A DNA stretch of 37,537 nt from Bacteroidota bacterium (GTDB taxonomy: Bacteria; Bacteroidota; Bacteroidia; Chitinophagales; Chitinophagaceae). The notes beneath the pieces were generated by a model. It did not search any database. It was not told the DNA's origin and saw only the letters and a list, made by a program, of their open reading frames with translations. The stretch lies in assembly GCA_947458915.1 (NCBI GenBank), contig CANHAE010000008.1, forward strand, positions 1 to 37,537, read 5' to 3'. Made by a program: the position numbers and the translations under genes. Below, in pieces: positions 28,091 through 37,113 of the stretch (positions within the stretch are counted from its first letter, which is position 1; every line of letters begins with the position of its first letter).

Positions 28091-29836
28091 ATGTCTGATT
28101 TTCAAGTTAAGGTAGCTCCTAAAAATTATGATGCAGTAATAGTTGGTTCAGGTGCAGGCGGTGGTATGGCAGCTTATGTACTTTCAAAAGCAGGTCTTAA
28201 GGTTTGCTTATTAGAAGCTGGTGCCGATTTTGATCCTGCAAAAAATTCTGCTCAATTGAAAAACCCTTGGGACTCACCACGTCGTGGAGCGAGTTCTAAA
28301 TTCCGACCATTTGGTGAGTTTGACGGTTGTTATTGGGGATGGGATATTGACGGCGAACCTTATACACAAACAAAAGGCAGTGATAAATTTGAATGGTGGA
28401 GAGCTAGAATGGTAGGTGGTAGAACTAATCATTGGGGCCGTATCTCATTACGTTTTGGGCCGCGTGATTTTAAAAGAAAAAGTATTGATGGCTTAGGGGA
28501 TGATTGGCCAATAGGGTATGAGGATATTAAACCTTATTATGATAAAATTGATCGCTTAATTGGAGTATACGGCACGAATGAAGGTTTAGAAAATGACCCA
28601 GATGGTATTTTCTTGCCTCCTCCAAAACCGCGTTTACATGAACTAATGTTTAAGAAAGCAGCAGGGGGTATAAATATTCCTGTGATCCCTTCCCGTCTTT
28701 CTATCTTAACAAAAAAAATTAATGACGAACGTGGTGCTTGTTTTTATTGTGGTCAATGTAATCGTTCTTGTAAAGTGTATGGCGATTTTTCTTCTTCTTC
28801 TGTATTAGTTATGCCTGCTGTGTTAACGGGGAATGTGGATTTAATAACACATGCAATGGCAAGAGAAGTTATTACAGACAAGGAAGGGAAAGCAGTAGGT
28901 ATTTCTTATGTTAATACATTAGACAAGCAAGAATATCAAGTAAACGCAAAAGTGGTAATACTAGGTGCAAGTACTTGTGAAACCGCACGTTTACTATTAA
29001 ACTCTAAATCGACAAAGCACCCTAATGGGCTTGCAAATAGTTCTGGTATTATTGGTCGTTATTTACACGATTCAACAGGTGCTGCTTTAGGTGGTGTGAT
29101 ACCTTCTTTGTTTGGTCGTAAAAGATACAACGAGGATGGTGTTGGTGGAATGCACGTTTATACACCTTGGTGGTTGGATAATAAAAAATTAGATTTCCCT
29201 CGCGGATACCATATTGAATATTGGGGAGGTATGAGCCAACCTAGTTACGGATTTGGAATGGGTCAGCAAGGCTTAAACGGTCAATTTAAAGTGAATGGCA
29301 AAACAAAAGAAGCTGGTGGTTATGGAGAGTCGTTAAAAGAAGACGTCCGCTTTTTCTATGGAGCTAGTGTTGGGATGGGTGGCCGAGGGGAAGCTGTTCC
29401 GAGGTATGACAACTACTGTGAAATTGATAATAATGTGGTGGACAAATATGGTATTCCTGTTTTGAAATTCAATGTGAAAAATTCCGAGTACGAAATTAAT
29501 CAGGCAAAACACATGAAGGAAACCTTTAAAGAAATCATGCATGAAATGGGGGCTGTAATTACTTGGGGTGGAGAAGACGATGCAAGTAATAATTATGGAT
29601 TATCCAATCCAGGAAACATCATTCATGAAGCAGGCACTGTGCGTATGGGTAAAGATAAAAAAACTGCGCCGTTGAATGAATGGGGTCAAGCACATGATTG
29701 TAAAAATTTATTCTGTGTAGATGGTTCTGTATTCACTTCACAAGCAGACAAGAACATCACTTGGACTATTTTAGCATTATCAATGCGTACATCGGAGTAT
29801 ATTTTAGATCAACTCCAAAAACAAAATCTTAAATAA
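28091..29836 (+). CDS. GMC-family FAD-dependent oxidoreductase with a Cys cluster (CxxCxxCxxxC)
   Basis: YDAVIVGSGAGGGMAAYVLSKAGLKVCLLEAG, WWRARMVGGRTNHWGR, GACFYCGQCNRSCKVYG, HEAGTVRMGKDKKTAPLNEWGQAHDCKNLFCVDGSVF. Confidence 0.92.
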   Translation: MSDFQVKVAPKNYDAVIVGSGAGGGMAAYVLSKAGLKVCLLEAGADFDPAKNSAQLKNPWDSPRRGASSKFRPFGEFDGCYWGWDIDGEPYTQTKGSDKFEWWRARMVGGRTNHWGRISLRFGPRDFKRKSIDGLGDDWPIGYEDIKPYYDKIDRLIGVYGTNEGLENDPDGIFLPPPKPRLHELMFKKAAGGINIPVIPSRLSILTKKINDERGACFYCGQCNRSCKVYGDFSSSSVLVMPAVLTGNVDLITHAMAREVITDKEGKAVGISYVNTLDKQEYQVNAKVVILGASTCETARLLLNSKSTKHPNGLANSSGIIGRYLHDSTGAALGGVIPSLFGRKRYNEDGVGGMHVYTPWWLDNKKLDFPRGYHIEYWGGMSQPSYGFGMGQQGLNGQFKVNGKTKEAGGYGESLKEDVRFFYGASVGMGGRGEAVPRYDNYCEIDNNVVDKYGIPVLKFNVKNSEYEINQAKHMKETFKEIMHEMGAVITWGGEDDASNNYGLSNPGNIIHEAGTVRMGKDKKTAPLNEWGQAHDCKNLFCVDGSVFTSQADKNITWTILALSMRTSEYILDQLQKQNLK

Positions 29837-29841
29837 ATTTT

Positions 29842-30477
29842 ATGGACAGAAGAAATTCCATCAAAGCATTATTGTTAGGTACTGTTTCAGCAGCAGTTGT
29901 TTTAGATGCTTGTAAGAGCGCAGAAACTACAGTTGCCGCAGTTAGCCAAGATGATTTAATGCAAGAAGAAAAGGATTATTTAGTGAAGGTAAACGCAATG
30001 CCGAAATTCTTTGACGCCCATGAAATGGCTACCATCACAGTATTAGCGGATATTATAATGCCAAAGGATGCAATTAGTGGTTCTGCTACTGATGCTAAGG
30101 TTCCTGACTTTATTGAATTTATTGTAAAGGATATGCCTGACCACCAAGTGCCAATGGCAGGTGGCCTAAAATGGTTAGACTTGCATAGTTATAAAAAGCA
30201 TACAAAATCTTTTATAGCATGCACTAAGGAACAACAAATTGAGATTGTTGATGAAATTGCATATCCAGCAAAAGCAAAGCCGGAAGTAGCGCAAGGTGTA
30301 AGTTTCTTTAACAAAATTCGTGACTTAGTAACAACTGGTTTTTATACTTCTGAAATTGGGGTAAAAGACTTGGGGTATATGGGTAACGTGCCTAACCAAT
30401 GGACAGGTGTGCCAGACGACGTGTTAAAGCAATACGGCTTAGCTTACACGGATAAAGAATTAAAAGAGTGTATTTAA
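29842..30477 (+). CDS. Gluconate 2-dehydrogenase subunit 3 family protein (Tat-like signal)
   Basis: MDRRNSIKALLLGTVSAAVVLDAC signal region; MATITVLADIIMPKDAISGSATDAKVPDFIEFIVKDMP; 5 nt after the GMC gene. Confidence 0.85.
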   Translation: MDRRNSIKALLLGTVSAAVVLDACKSAETTVAAVSQDDLMQEEKDYLVKVNAMPKFFDAHEMATITVLADIIMPKDAISGSATDAKVPDFIEFIVKDMPDHQVPMAGGLKWLDLHSYKKHTKSFIACTKEQQIEIVDEIAYPAKAKPEVAQGVSFFNKIRDLVTTGFYTSEIGVKDLGYMGNVPNQWTGVPDDVLKQYGLAYTDKELKECI

Positions 30478-30495
30478 AATTATATACTTCTCCCA

Positions 30496-30530
30496 AAAAC
30501 AAAGGTCCTCAATTTGAGGACCTTTGTTTT
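30496..30530. terminator. Bidirectional intrinsic terminator
   Basis: AAAACAAAGGTCCTCAA-t-TTGAGGACCTTTGTTTT near-perfect palindrome. Confidence 0.85.
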
Positions 30531-30557
30531 ATAAAAAATCGTTTTAATTTATATATC

Positions 30558-30625
30558 ATAAGCTAAACTATTCCTCGCTCTCACTGCGCATGCTCGAATG
30601 TTCGCTGCGGAATTATTTAGCTTAT
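30558..30625. repeat. Intergenic inverted repeat / hairpin with GC-rich core
   Basis: ATAAGCTAAACTATTCC (30558-30574) pairs with GGAATTATTTAGCTTAT (30609-30625), 15/17 bp; the GC-rich loop contains CGAA-TG-TTCG. Confidence 0.75.
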
Positions 30626-30641
30626 TTATTTACTTATTAGG

Positions 30642-32780
30642 TTAAGCAATAGTACTACCCGCTGCGATTGCTTCGCTTGGGCTTACAAAGTATAATTTTC
30701 CAGCAGCATCTTCTGCCATTAGTATCATTCCTTTGCTTTCAATACCGCGCATTTTTCTTGGCGCAAGGTTCGCAACAATTGTCACTTGTTTGCCCACTAT
30801 ATCTTCGGGTTTAAAATGCATTGCAATGCCAGACAGTATGGTCCTTTGCTCAAACCCTAAGTCTACTAATAGTTCAAGTAGTTTATCCGCTTTCTCTACT
30901 TTCTTCGCTTCTATAATGGTGCCAACTCGTAAATCAATTTTCCCAAAATCATCAAATACGATTTCAGGTTTTAATTCATTTTTTGTTCCTTCTTTATCGG
31001 CTCCAGTTGGAGTTGTTACAGGGGTGGTTTCCATGTTTATTTTTTTTGCAGCAGCGTTTGCGCTTAGCTGTGTTAATTCCGCTTCAATTTCTGCGTCTTC
31101 AATTTTTCTAAATAGTAATTCAGGAGGGCGTAAGGTATAGCCTACTTTTAATAAGTTAAACTCGCCTGCATTTTCCCACTCTAACATCTTAGGCACCACT
31201 TTCATAAGGTGACACATTTTTTGAGCGGTAAATGGCAAGAATGGGTTAATTAAAATAGCAAGGTTTGCAGATAGTTGCAAACAGCCATGCATACAATTAT
31301 CAATCTTAGCTTGCGCCGTAGGGTCGGTATCAATATTTTTTGCTAAAATCCAAGGCTCTTTCTTTTGCATGTACTGGTTACCAATACGCGCTAAATTAAT
31401 GACTTCAAATTGAGCTTCTCTAAATTTATACAACTCCAGTAACCCAGTAATTTTCTCTTTCGCATCTTTCACTGTTAGCAACAAAGCGTGGTCCTCGTCA
31501 TCTAAATATTCAGGATGAATTTTAGGTACTTTGCTATTGCATAATTTATGCATCAACACCCAAGTTCTGTTTACAAAGTTGGCGAATATGCTTACTAATT
31601 CACCATTCACCGATTCTTGAAAACCTTTCCAAGTAAATTCACTATCCTTTGATTCAGGGGCAATAGCAGTTAAATAAAAACGTAAACTATCTGCTAGTCC
31701 GGTTCCTCCATTCTCTGGTTTAATCCATTTATTGATGTAGTCATCCATTTCGATACTCCAACCTCTTGAAGTACTCATCTTGTCTCCCTCTAAATTCATA
31801 AACTCATTGGCAGGCACATTTTCTGGTAAAATATTCCCATGCAATTTTAACATCACAGGAAAAATAATACAATGAAAAACAATATTGTCTTTTCCAATAA
31901 AGTGCACCAGCTTAGTTTCAGGATCGTTCCAATAAGGTTTCCAGTCCTTATTGTTATTAATAGCCCATTGTTTAGTTGCACTAATATATCCAATAGGTGC
32001 ATCAAACCAAACATATAAAACCTTGCCGTCTCCTCCTGCCACAGGTACTTTAACGCCCCAGTCTAAATCACGTGTAACTGCTCTAGGCTGCAAACCACCT
32101 TCAATCCAGCTTTTACACTGACCTATTACAGCCGGTCTCCAATCGTTTGCGTGTTCTGCTAAAATCCATTTGCGTAAAAAATCTTCATGTCTATTTAATG
32201 GAAGGTACCAATGCGTGGTCTCCTTTTTAATAGGAGCATTGCCACTTAAGGTACTTACCGGATTTATTAATTCCTCAGGGCTCAAACTCTTGCCACATTT
32301 TTCACATTGGTCTCCGTAGGCTTCTGAATGTCCACAGTTAGGACAAGTGCCCTTAATATAACGGTCGGCTAAAAAAGTATTAGCGGCTTCGTCAAAGTAT
32401 TGTTCCGATGTTTTAGTTTCCAAATCACCTTTCGCTTCTAGGTCCTTAAAAAATTCGCTTGCAGTTTCGTGGTGTAAAGGATCGCTTGTGCGATGATAAA
32501 TATCAAATCCGATTCCAAGGTCCTTAAAATTCTGTTCTATAATTGGATGGTACTTGTCAATAATAGCTTGTGCAGTAGTGCCTTCCTTTGTTGCTTGAAT
32601 TGGAATGGCAGTGCCATGCTCGTCACTACCGCAAACAAATACCACGTCTCTTTTTTGAGCCTTTAAATAACGTGCATATATGTCGGCAGGTAAATAAGCG
32701 CCTGCTAGGTGACCAATATGTTTAAGCCCATTAGCATAAGGAAGGGCTGCAGTAATCAAATATCTTTTTGGCGTGTTCAT
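30642..32780 (-). CDS. metG: Methionyl-tRNA synthetase with C-terminal tRNA-binding domain
   Basis: RYLITAALPYANGLKHIGHLAGAYLPADIYAR, CPNCGHSEAYGDQCEKCG, NLEGDKMSTSRGWSI, C-terminal IDLRVGTIIEAKKVEKADKLLEL. Start at MNTPKRYLI (32780); the ORF track extends into upstream DNA. Confidence 0.96.
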   Translation of the reverse strand: MNTPKRYLITAALPYANGLKHIGHLAGAYLPADIYARYLKAQKRDVVFVCGSDEHGTAIPIQATKEGTTAQAIIDKYHPIIEQNFKDLGIGFDIYHRTSDPLHHETASEFFKDLEAKGDLETKTSEQYFDEAANTFLADRYIKGTCPNCGHSEAYGDQCEKCGKSLSPEELINPVSTLSGNAPIKKETTHWYLPLNRHEDFLRKWILAEHANDWRPAVIGQCKSWIEGGLQPRAVTRDLDWGVKVPVAGGDGKVLYVWFDAPIGYISATKQWAINNNKDWKPYWNDPETKLVHFIGKDNIVFHCIIFPVMLKLHGNILPENVPANEFMNLEGDKMSTSRGWSIEMDDYINKWIKPENGGTGLADSLRFYLTAIAPESKDSEFTWKGFQESVNGELVSIFANFVNRTWVLMHKLCNSKVPKIHPEYLDDEDHALLLTVKDAKEKITGLLELYKFREAQFEVINLARIGNQYMQKKEPWILAKNIDTDPTAQAKIDNCMHGCLQLSANLAILINPFLPFTAQKMCHLMKVVPKMLEWENAGEFNLLKVGYTLRPPELLFRKIEDAEIEAELTQLSANAAAKKINMETTPVTTPTGADKEGTKNELKPEIVFDDFGKIDLRVGTIIEAKKVEKADKLLELLVDLGFEQRTILSGIAMHFKPEDIVGKQVTIVANLAPRKMRGIESKGMILMAEDAAGKLYFVSPSEAIAAGSTIA

Positions 32781-32785
32781 TCCTG

Positions 32786-32793
32786 CAAAAGTA
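32786..32793 (-). promoter_or_regulatory. -7 element (TACTTTTG) for metG, with TTG-N20 upstream
   Basis: On the minus strand: TTG-N20-TACTTTTG-cagga-ATG. Confidence 0.6.
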
Positions 32794-32807
32794 CTTAATA
32801 TTGTGGT

Positions 32808-33710
32808 ATGATTCAACCTCCAAACCTGAAGCCCGGAGACACTATTGGGATAGTTTGCCCCGCCGGCGCAATTGATATAAAAATTGTCCAAAATTGTATG
32901 AAAACACTCCAGCAATGGGGGTACAAAGTGCTTTTAGGAGCTACGGTGGAAGCAAAACATCATTCCTTTGCGGGAACGGATAGCGAAAGGGCGGCAGACT
33001 TGCAAAAAATGCTCAACGACCCTTCCATAAATGCCATTTTATGCGGCAGGGGTGGATACGGGGTAAGTAGAATTATTAATGAATTGGACTTTAGCTTATT
33101 CAATAAGCATCCTAAATGGGTTGTAGGCTTTAGTGATATAACCGTATTACATGCGGCAATTCAAAAGCAAAATTGTATGAGTATTCACGGCCCCATGGCA
33201 GCCGCATTTGGCAAAGGGTTAGAAGGAGAAATTTTCACTGATTCCTTAAAAGCCTTGTTGGAAGGGCGAAATATGGAATTAGCGGCTAAACCACATGCGT
33301 TAAATACGCAAGGTAAGGCGGTTGGTATTTTAATTGGAGGGAACCTTTGTTTAGTGGCCCATTTAGTAGGTTCAAAATATGCATTTGACACTAAAGGGAA
33401 AATATTGTTCCTAGAAGACGTAGGTGAATACCACTACAATTTAGACAGGTTAATGATACAAATAAAAAATGCAGGCTTGCTGGAGGACTTGACAGGGCTA
33501 GTTGTTGGAGGTTTTACCGACATGAAGGACAATTCAACCGATTTTGGAGCGACTGCATTTGAAATTATAGCGGCGCACACTGCGGAATATGCTTATCCAA
33601 TTTGTTTCAATTTTCCTATAAGCCATGGATTGAATAATTTTGCTGTAAAAGAAGGAGGCATGTGTGAGTTGAAAATTAATAATGACTTAGTTACTTTAAA
33701 AGAAGTTTAA
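32808..33710 (+). CDS. LD-carboxypeptidase, peptidase S66 family
   Basis: LKPGDTIGIVCPAGAI, AILCGRGGYGVSRIINELDF, WVVGFSDITVLHAA, MSIHGPMAAAF, FLEDVGEYHYNLDRLMIQIKNAG. Confidence 0.93.
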   Translation: MIQPPNLKPGDTIGIVCPAGAIDIKIVQNCMKTLQQWGYKVLLGATVEAKHHSFAGTDSERAADLQKMLNDPSINAILCGRGGYGVSRIINELDFSLFNKHPKWVVGFSDITVLHAAIQKQNCMSIHGPMAAAFGKGLEGEIFTDSLKALLEGRNMELAAKPHALNTQGKAVGILIGGNLCLVAHLVGSKYAFDTKGKILFLEDVGEYHYNLDRLMIQIKNAGLLEDLTGLVVGGFTDMKDNSTDFGATAFEIIAAHTAEYAYPICFNFPISHGLNNFAVKEGGMCELKINNDLVTLKEV

Positions 33711-33758
33711 ACATCCGTTAATGTTAAGCCCGACTGATTTTTAACCTAATTATTGTAT

Positions 33759-33766
33759 TAAATTTG
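33759..33766 (+). promoter_or_regulatory. -7 element (TAAATTTG) for the secreted hypothetical gene
   Basis: Exact TAnnTTTG, 18 nt before ATG 33785 and overlapping the ORF-track start at 33764. Confidence 0.45.
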
Positions 33767-33784
33767 AATATAAATCCGAATCAT

Positions 33785-35368
33785 ATGCAAAAGTCTTTTT
33801 TTAGTACCCTGATGGCATTACTACTTAGCATGCAGTTTTCTATGGCCCAATCCTATGTGGTTTCTGGGATTGAGAAAACCGACAAAGAGGGTATGCAGTA
33901 TGAAGTTTTAGGAAAAGTTGCAAACCATTATTGGATTTTTAAAAAGAATGGTGCCAACGCCACTATAGCACAGTATAATGAGCAAATGCAACTTGTAAAA
34001 CAAAACGACCTTTCTTTTTTACCTGCCTCAATGAGTAGTATTGAATTTGTGGCTTATCCAAACAAAGTAATTGCTTTGTTTCAATATCAAATTAAATCAA
34101 CTGTTTACGCAGCATTCGCTGAATTGAATAGGGAAGGGCAATTAGTAGCTGAGCCAAGAATAATTGACACCGTTGAAAAAATTCGTCCTGGCAGTGCCGC
34201 AAAAGTTTTTAATTTACTAATAAGCGAGGACCATCAAAAAATTTCTTTATTTACAGTAAATACAACGCAAGCGTCAGCTATTAAGGTAAAAGTGATTTCG
34301 CTAAATTCGAATTTTGAAAATATTAATGAGGCGTCAATTAGTATTAACTCGAATAATAAAAAAAGCAACTTATCTGATTTTGCAATTGACAATACTGGGA
34401 ACTTGTTGTGTTTAAGAAATACAAAACAAGAAGGTTCAGCGCCTGCTGTGAGTTTATTGTACTTGTCAGCTAATGGAACTGAGGTGATAGAATCCCAAAT
34501 TATAAATAATACTTTGTTATTAGATGACATAAGGTTAAAAATTGACAATAAGTTGGGACACGTAATTCTTAATTCCTTTTATGCTACTTCTAAAAAAGGC
34601 AATGTAGAAGGCCTGTATTCTTATGTTTGGGACTTAGGTGCGAAAAAAGAATTGGCAACTACTGCTAATCGATTTACGGACGCAATAAAAGCTGCAGTAT
34701 CTAGCAAAAGAAATTTAAAAGATGCGTTTGACGAATTTTACTTTGATAAAATTATTACCCAAGCAGATGGTAGTTTTGTAGTGGTTGCAGAAGCTGCTTC
34801 TTCTTTTTCAAACAGAACCGCTTTTTCAAGATGGGATTATTTTTGGGGAGGGCCATTTTATAATCCTTTTATGTTTAATTATTGGAATAGGCCTTTTGGT
34901 TTTTACCCTTGGACTAGATTTGGTTTTGGATTTGGCATGAGTCCTTGGTCATTTGGTTGGGGCGCTTGGATGAACCCTTATGCGTCATTTGGCTACCCTT
35001 CTATAACCTATAAAGCGAATAAAGTAGCGCTAATAGCTATGGATGTGAAAGGCAATGTTACTGGTATAAAAACAATTGATAAAGTGCAGTCCGATGAAAA
35101 TGTAGATGAGTTTATTGGATATGGCACCATTGATAATACTAAAGGAACTAGTTTTGTTTATTATAAAAAACAATCGGGTATCCGTCAATTGGTATTGAAT
35201 ACTTTAACAAAAGAAGGAACCTTGGCTAAAGGAAGCGCCATTATTTTACAGGAAAAGAGATATGAGTGGATGCCTCGTATGTTAAAGCAAGTTGGAGAAA
35301 ATGAAGCCATATTGCCTTATCAATACAAAGACAAAATTGGCTTTGCAAAAATTAAAATAAATAATTAA
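33785..35368 (+). CDS. Secreted hypothetical protein with aromatic/Gly/Pro-rich internal segment
   Basis: Signal peptide MQKSFFSTLMALLLSMQFSMAQS; 58-residue segment RWDYFWGGPFYNPF...NPYASFGYPS. No confident family assignment. Confidence 0.8.
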   Translation: MQKSFFSTLMALLLSMQFSMAQSYVVSGIEKTDKEGMQYEVLGKVANHYWIFKKNGANATIAQYNEQMQLVKQNDLSFLPASMSSIEFVAYPNKVIALFQYQIKSTVYAAFAELNREGQLVAEPRIIDTVEKIRPGSAAKVFNLLISEDHQKISLFTVNTTQASAIKVKVISLNSNFENINEASISINSNNKKSNLSDFAIDNTGNLLCLRNTKQEGSAPAVSLLYLSANGTEVIESQIINNTLLLDDIRLKIDNKLGHVILNSFYATSKKGNVEGLYSYVWDLGAKKELATTANRFTDAIKAAVSSKRNLKDAFDEFYFDKIITQADGSFVVVAEAASSFSNRTAFSRWDYFWGGPFYNPFMFNYWNRPFGFYPWTRFGFGFGMSPWSFGWGAWMNPYASFGYPSITYKANKVALIAMDVKGNVTGIKTIDKVQSDENVDEFIGYGTIDNTKGTSFVYYKKQSGIRQLVLNTLTKEGTLAKGSAIILQEKRYEWMPRMLKQVGENEAILPYQYKDKIGFAKIKINN

Positions 35369-35370
35369 GC

Positions 35371-36342
35371 GTGGTTTTTTTATTCAGAGACAGGTCGGAC
35401 ATTAATTTGTTTTTTTTAGTCCTATTAAGTGTTTTATTGCATTTTCATTTTTGGATGGAGCCGCCAATGGTGGTTGCTAACGCAACTGATGGACTATTGG
35501 CACAATTTATATTGAATTACATAAAACCACTGCCATCTATAACGTTGGTTATTATTTTTCATATTATTATTCTGAGCCAAGCCATTCAGCTTAATTTATT
35601 GTTAAGCAAGTTGAAAATGTTTCAACAAACAAGTTATTTACCAGCTTTCTCTTATATATTATTAACTGCATTATTTCCTTACTGGGATGTAATTAGCACC
35701 GGTTTAATTGCCAATAGCTTATCCCTTTGGATTTTAGTGAAACTATTGCGCTTGTACGATCAATCACAGCCCAAAACCTTGGAGTTTAATATTGGGCTTA
35801 TTGTAGGCGCTTCAATACTATTATATGAACCAATTGCGATATTAATCCCTGTAGTTTTATTTGCTTTAACTATTATACGACCGTTTAGGATAACGGAGTG
35901 GCTTGTTTTAATAATGGGTATTACTTTGCCTTTTTATTTTATTTTCACTTTTGTTTTTATAACAAATAACACAGCCAATTTTTCTCAATTTCTTCCAAAA
36001 TTAGATTGGAAAAACCCATTAGTACAACCCGAATGGAATGTAATTTTAGCAATTGCGGTATTGACCATCCAGTTTATAGTGGGTATATATTATTGGCAAC
36101 AGCAGCAGTCAAGGTTTATTATTCAAGTAAGAAAATACTGGGGTGTTATGTTGTTAATGTTAGCACTTACCTTTTTTCAGCCAATTATTTTTTCTGCACA
36201 AGGTTTATACGCTTCTGCGGTAATTATTACGCCTTTGGCCTGTTTTATTAGTTTTGGTTATGCTACCCCAAAGGGGCTTTTTATACCTAATTTGTTATTT
36301 TGGGCTGGCGCCTTGGTTATTGTGTATAACCACCTTGTTTAG
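35371..36342 (+). CDS. Polytopic membrane protein, DUF6427-like
   Basis: GTG start just after the previous stop; many hydrophobic segments; family call from memory only. Confidence 0.6.
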   Translation: MVFLFRDRSDINLFFLVLLSVLLHFHFWMEPPMVVANATDGLLAQFILNYIKPLPSITLVIIFHIIILSQAIQLNLLLSKLKMFQQTSYLPAFSYILLTALFPYWDVISTGLIANSLSLWILVKLLRLYDQSQPKTLEFNIGLIVGASILLYEPIAILIPVVLFALTIIRPFRITEWLVLIMGITLPFYFIFTFVFITNNTANFSQFLPKLDWKNPLVQPEWNVILAIAVLTIQFIVGIYYWQQQQSRFIIQVRKYWGVMLLMLALTFFQPIIFSAQGLYASAVIITPLACFISFGYATPKGLFIPNLLFWAGALVIVYNHLV

Positions 36343-36379
36343 GTGAAGAATTCGGTATGAATTTAACCGCCTATTTTGG

Positions 36380-36387
36380 TAACTTTG
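36380..36387 (+). promoter_or_regulatory. -7 element (TAACTTTG) for purQ
   Basis: Exact TAnnTTTG, 41 nt upstream of the purQ ATG. Confidence 0.5.
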
Positions 36388-36428
36388 TAGTTCTTTAATA
36401 TTACCCTTTTACGTAAAAATAGTAGTTT

Positions 36429-37091
36429 ATGAAATTTGGCGTTGTGGTTTTCCCAGGCTCGAACTGTGACAGAGATATGCAAGATGCTTTAGAAAAAGAC
36501 CTTGGCTTTAAAGTTGAAATGCTTTGGCATAAGGATAGCGACTTGTCGCATTTTACAACAGACGACTGTATTGTACTTCCTGGAGGATTTTCATACGGCG
36601 ATTATTTACGTTGCGGCGCCATTGCAAAGTTTAGCCCAATGATGCAATCTGTAATAGCATTTGCTAATAAAGGAGGCAAGGTATTAGGGGTTTGTAACGG
36701 GTTCCAAATTTTATGTGAAAGTGGTTTATTGCCAGGTGCTTTATTACAAAACGCAAATCAGCAGTTTATTTGCAAAAATGTTTTTATAAAATCCGAAAAT
36801 AGCAAAGCATTGCAAATACCTATTGCACATGGGGAAGGCAGGTATTATGCCGACAAAGCTACTTTGGAACATTTAGAAAATAACAATCAAATTCTATTTC
36901 GTTATTGCGATGAGCAAGGTGCAATAGGCGGAGCAGCTAATCCAAATGGTGCAACAATGGATATTGCTGGCATTTGTAATGATAAACGTAATGTTTTTGG
37001 TATGATGCCACATCCCGAGCGTGCGACGTCGGAAGCACTTAGCAATATTGACGGCAAGGAAATATTTAAAATACTCGGGTTGTTAAATTAG
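36429..37091 (+). CDS. purQ: Phosphoribosylformylglycinamidine synthase, glutaminase subunit
   Basis: [83 protein letters not shown]. Confidence 0.96.
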   Translation: MKFGVVVFPGSNCDRDMQDALEKDLGFKVEMLWHKDSDLSHFTTDDCIVLPGGFSYGDYLRCGAIAKFSPMMQSVIAFANKGGKVLGVCNGFQILCESGLLPGALLQNANQQFICKNVFIKSENSKALQIPIAHGEGRYYADKATLEHLENNNQILFRYCDEQGAIGGAANPNGATMDIAGICNDKRNVFGMMPHPERATSEALSNIDGKEIFKILGLLN

Positions 37092-37113
37092 TATATTCCA
37101 TAAATTAAGGTGT

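Noticed and set aside
30733-31140. 135-aa plus-strand ORF antisense to metG
   Set aside because: Overlaps the well-conserved tRNA-binding domain of MetG on the opposite strand; Ser/Phe-rich antisense composition.
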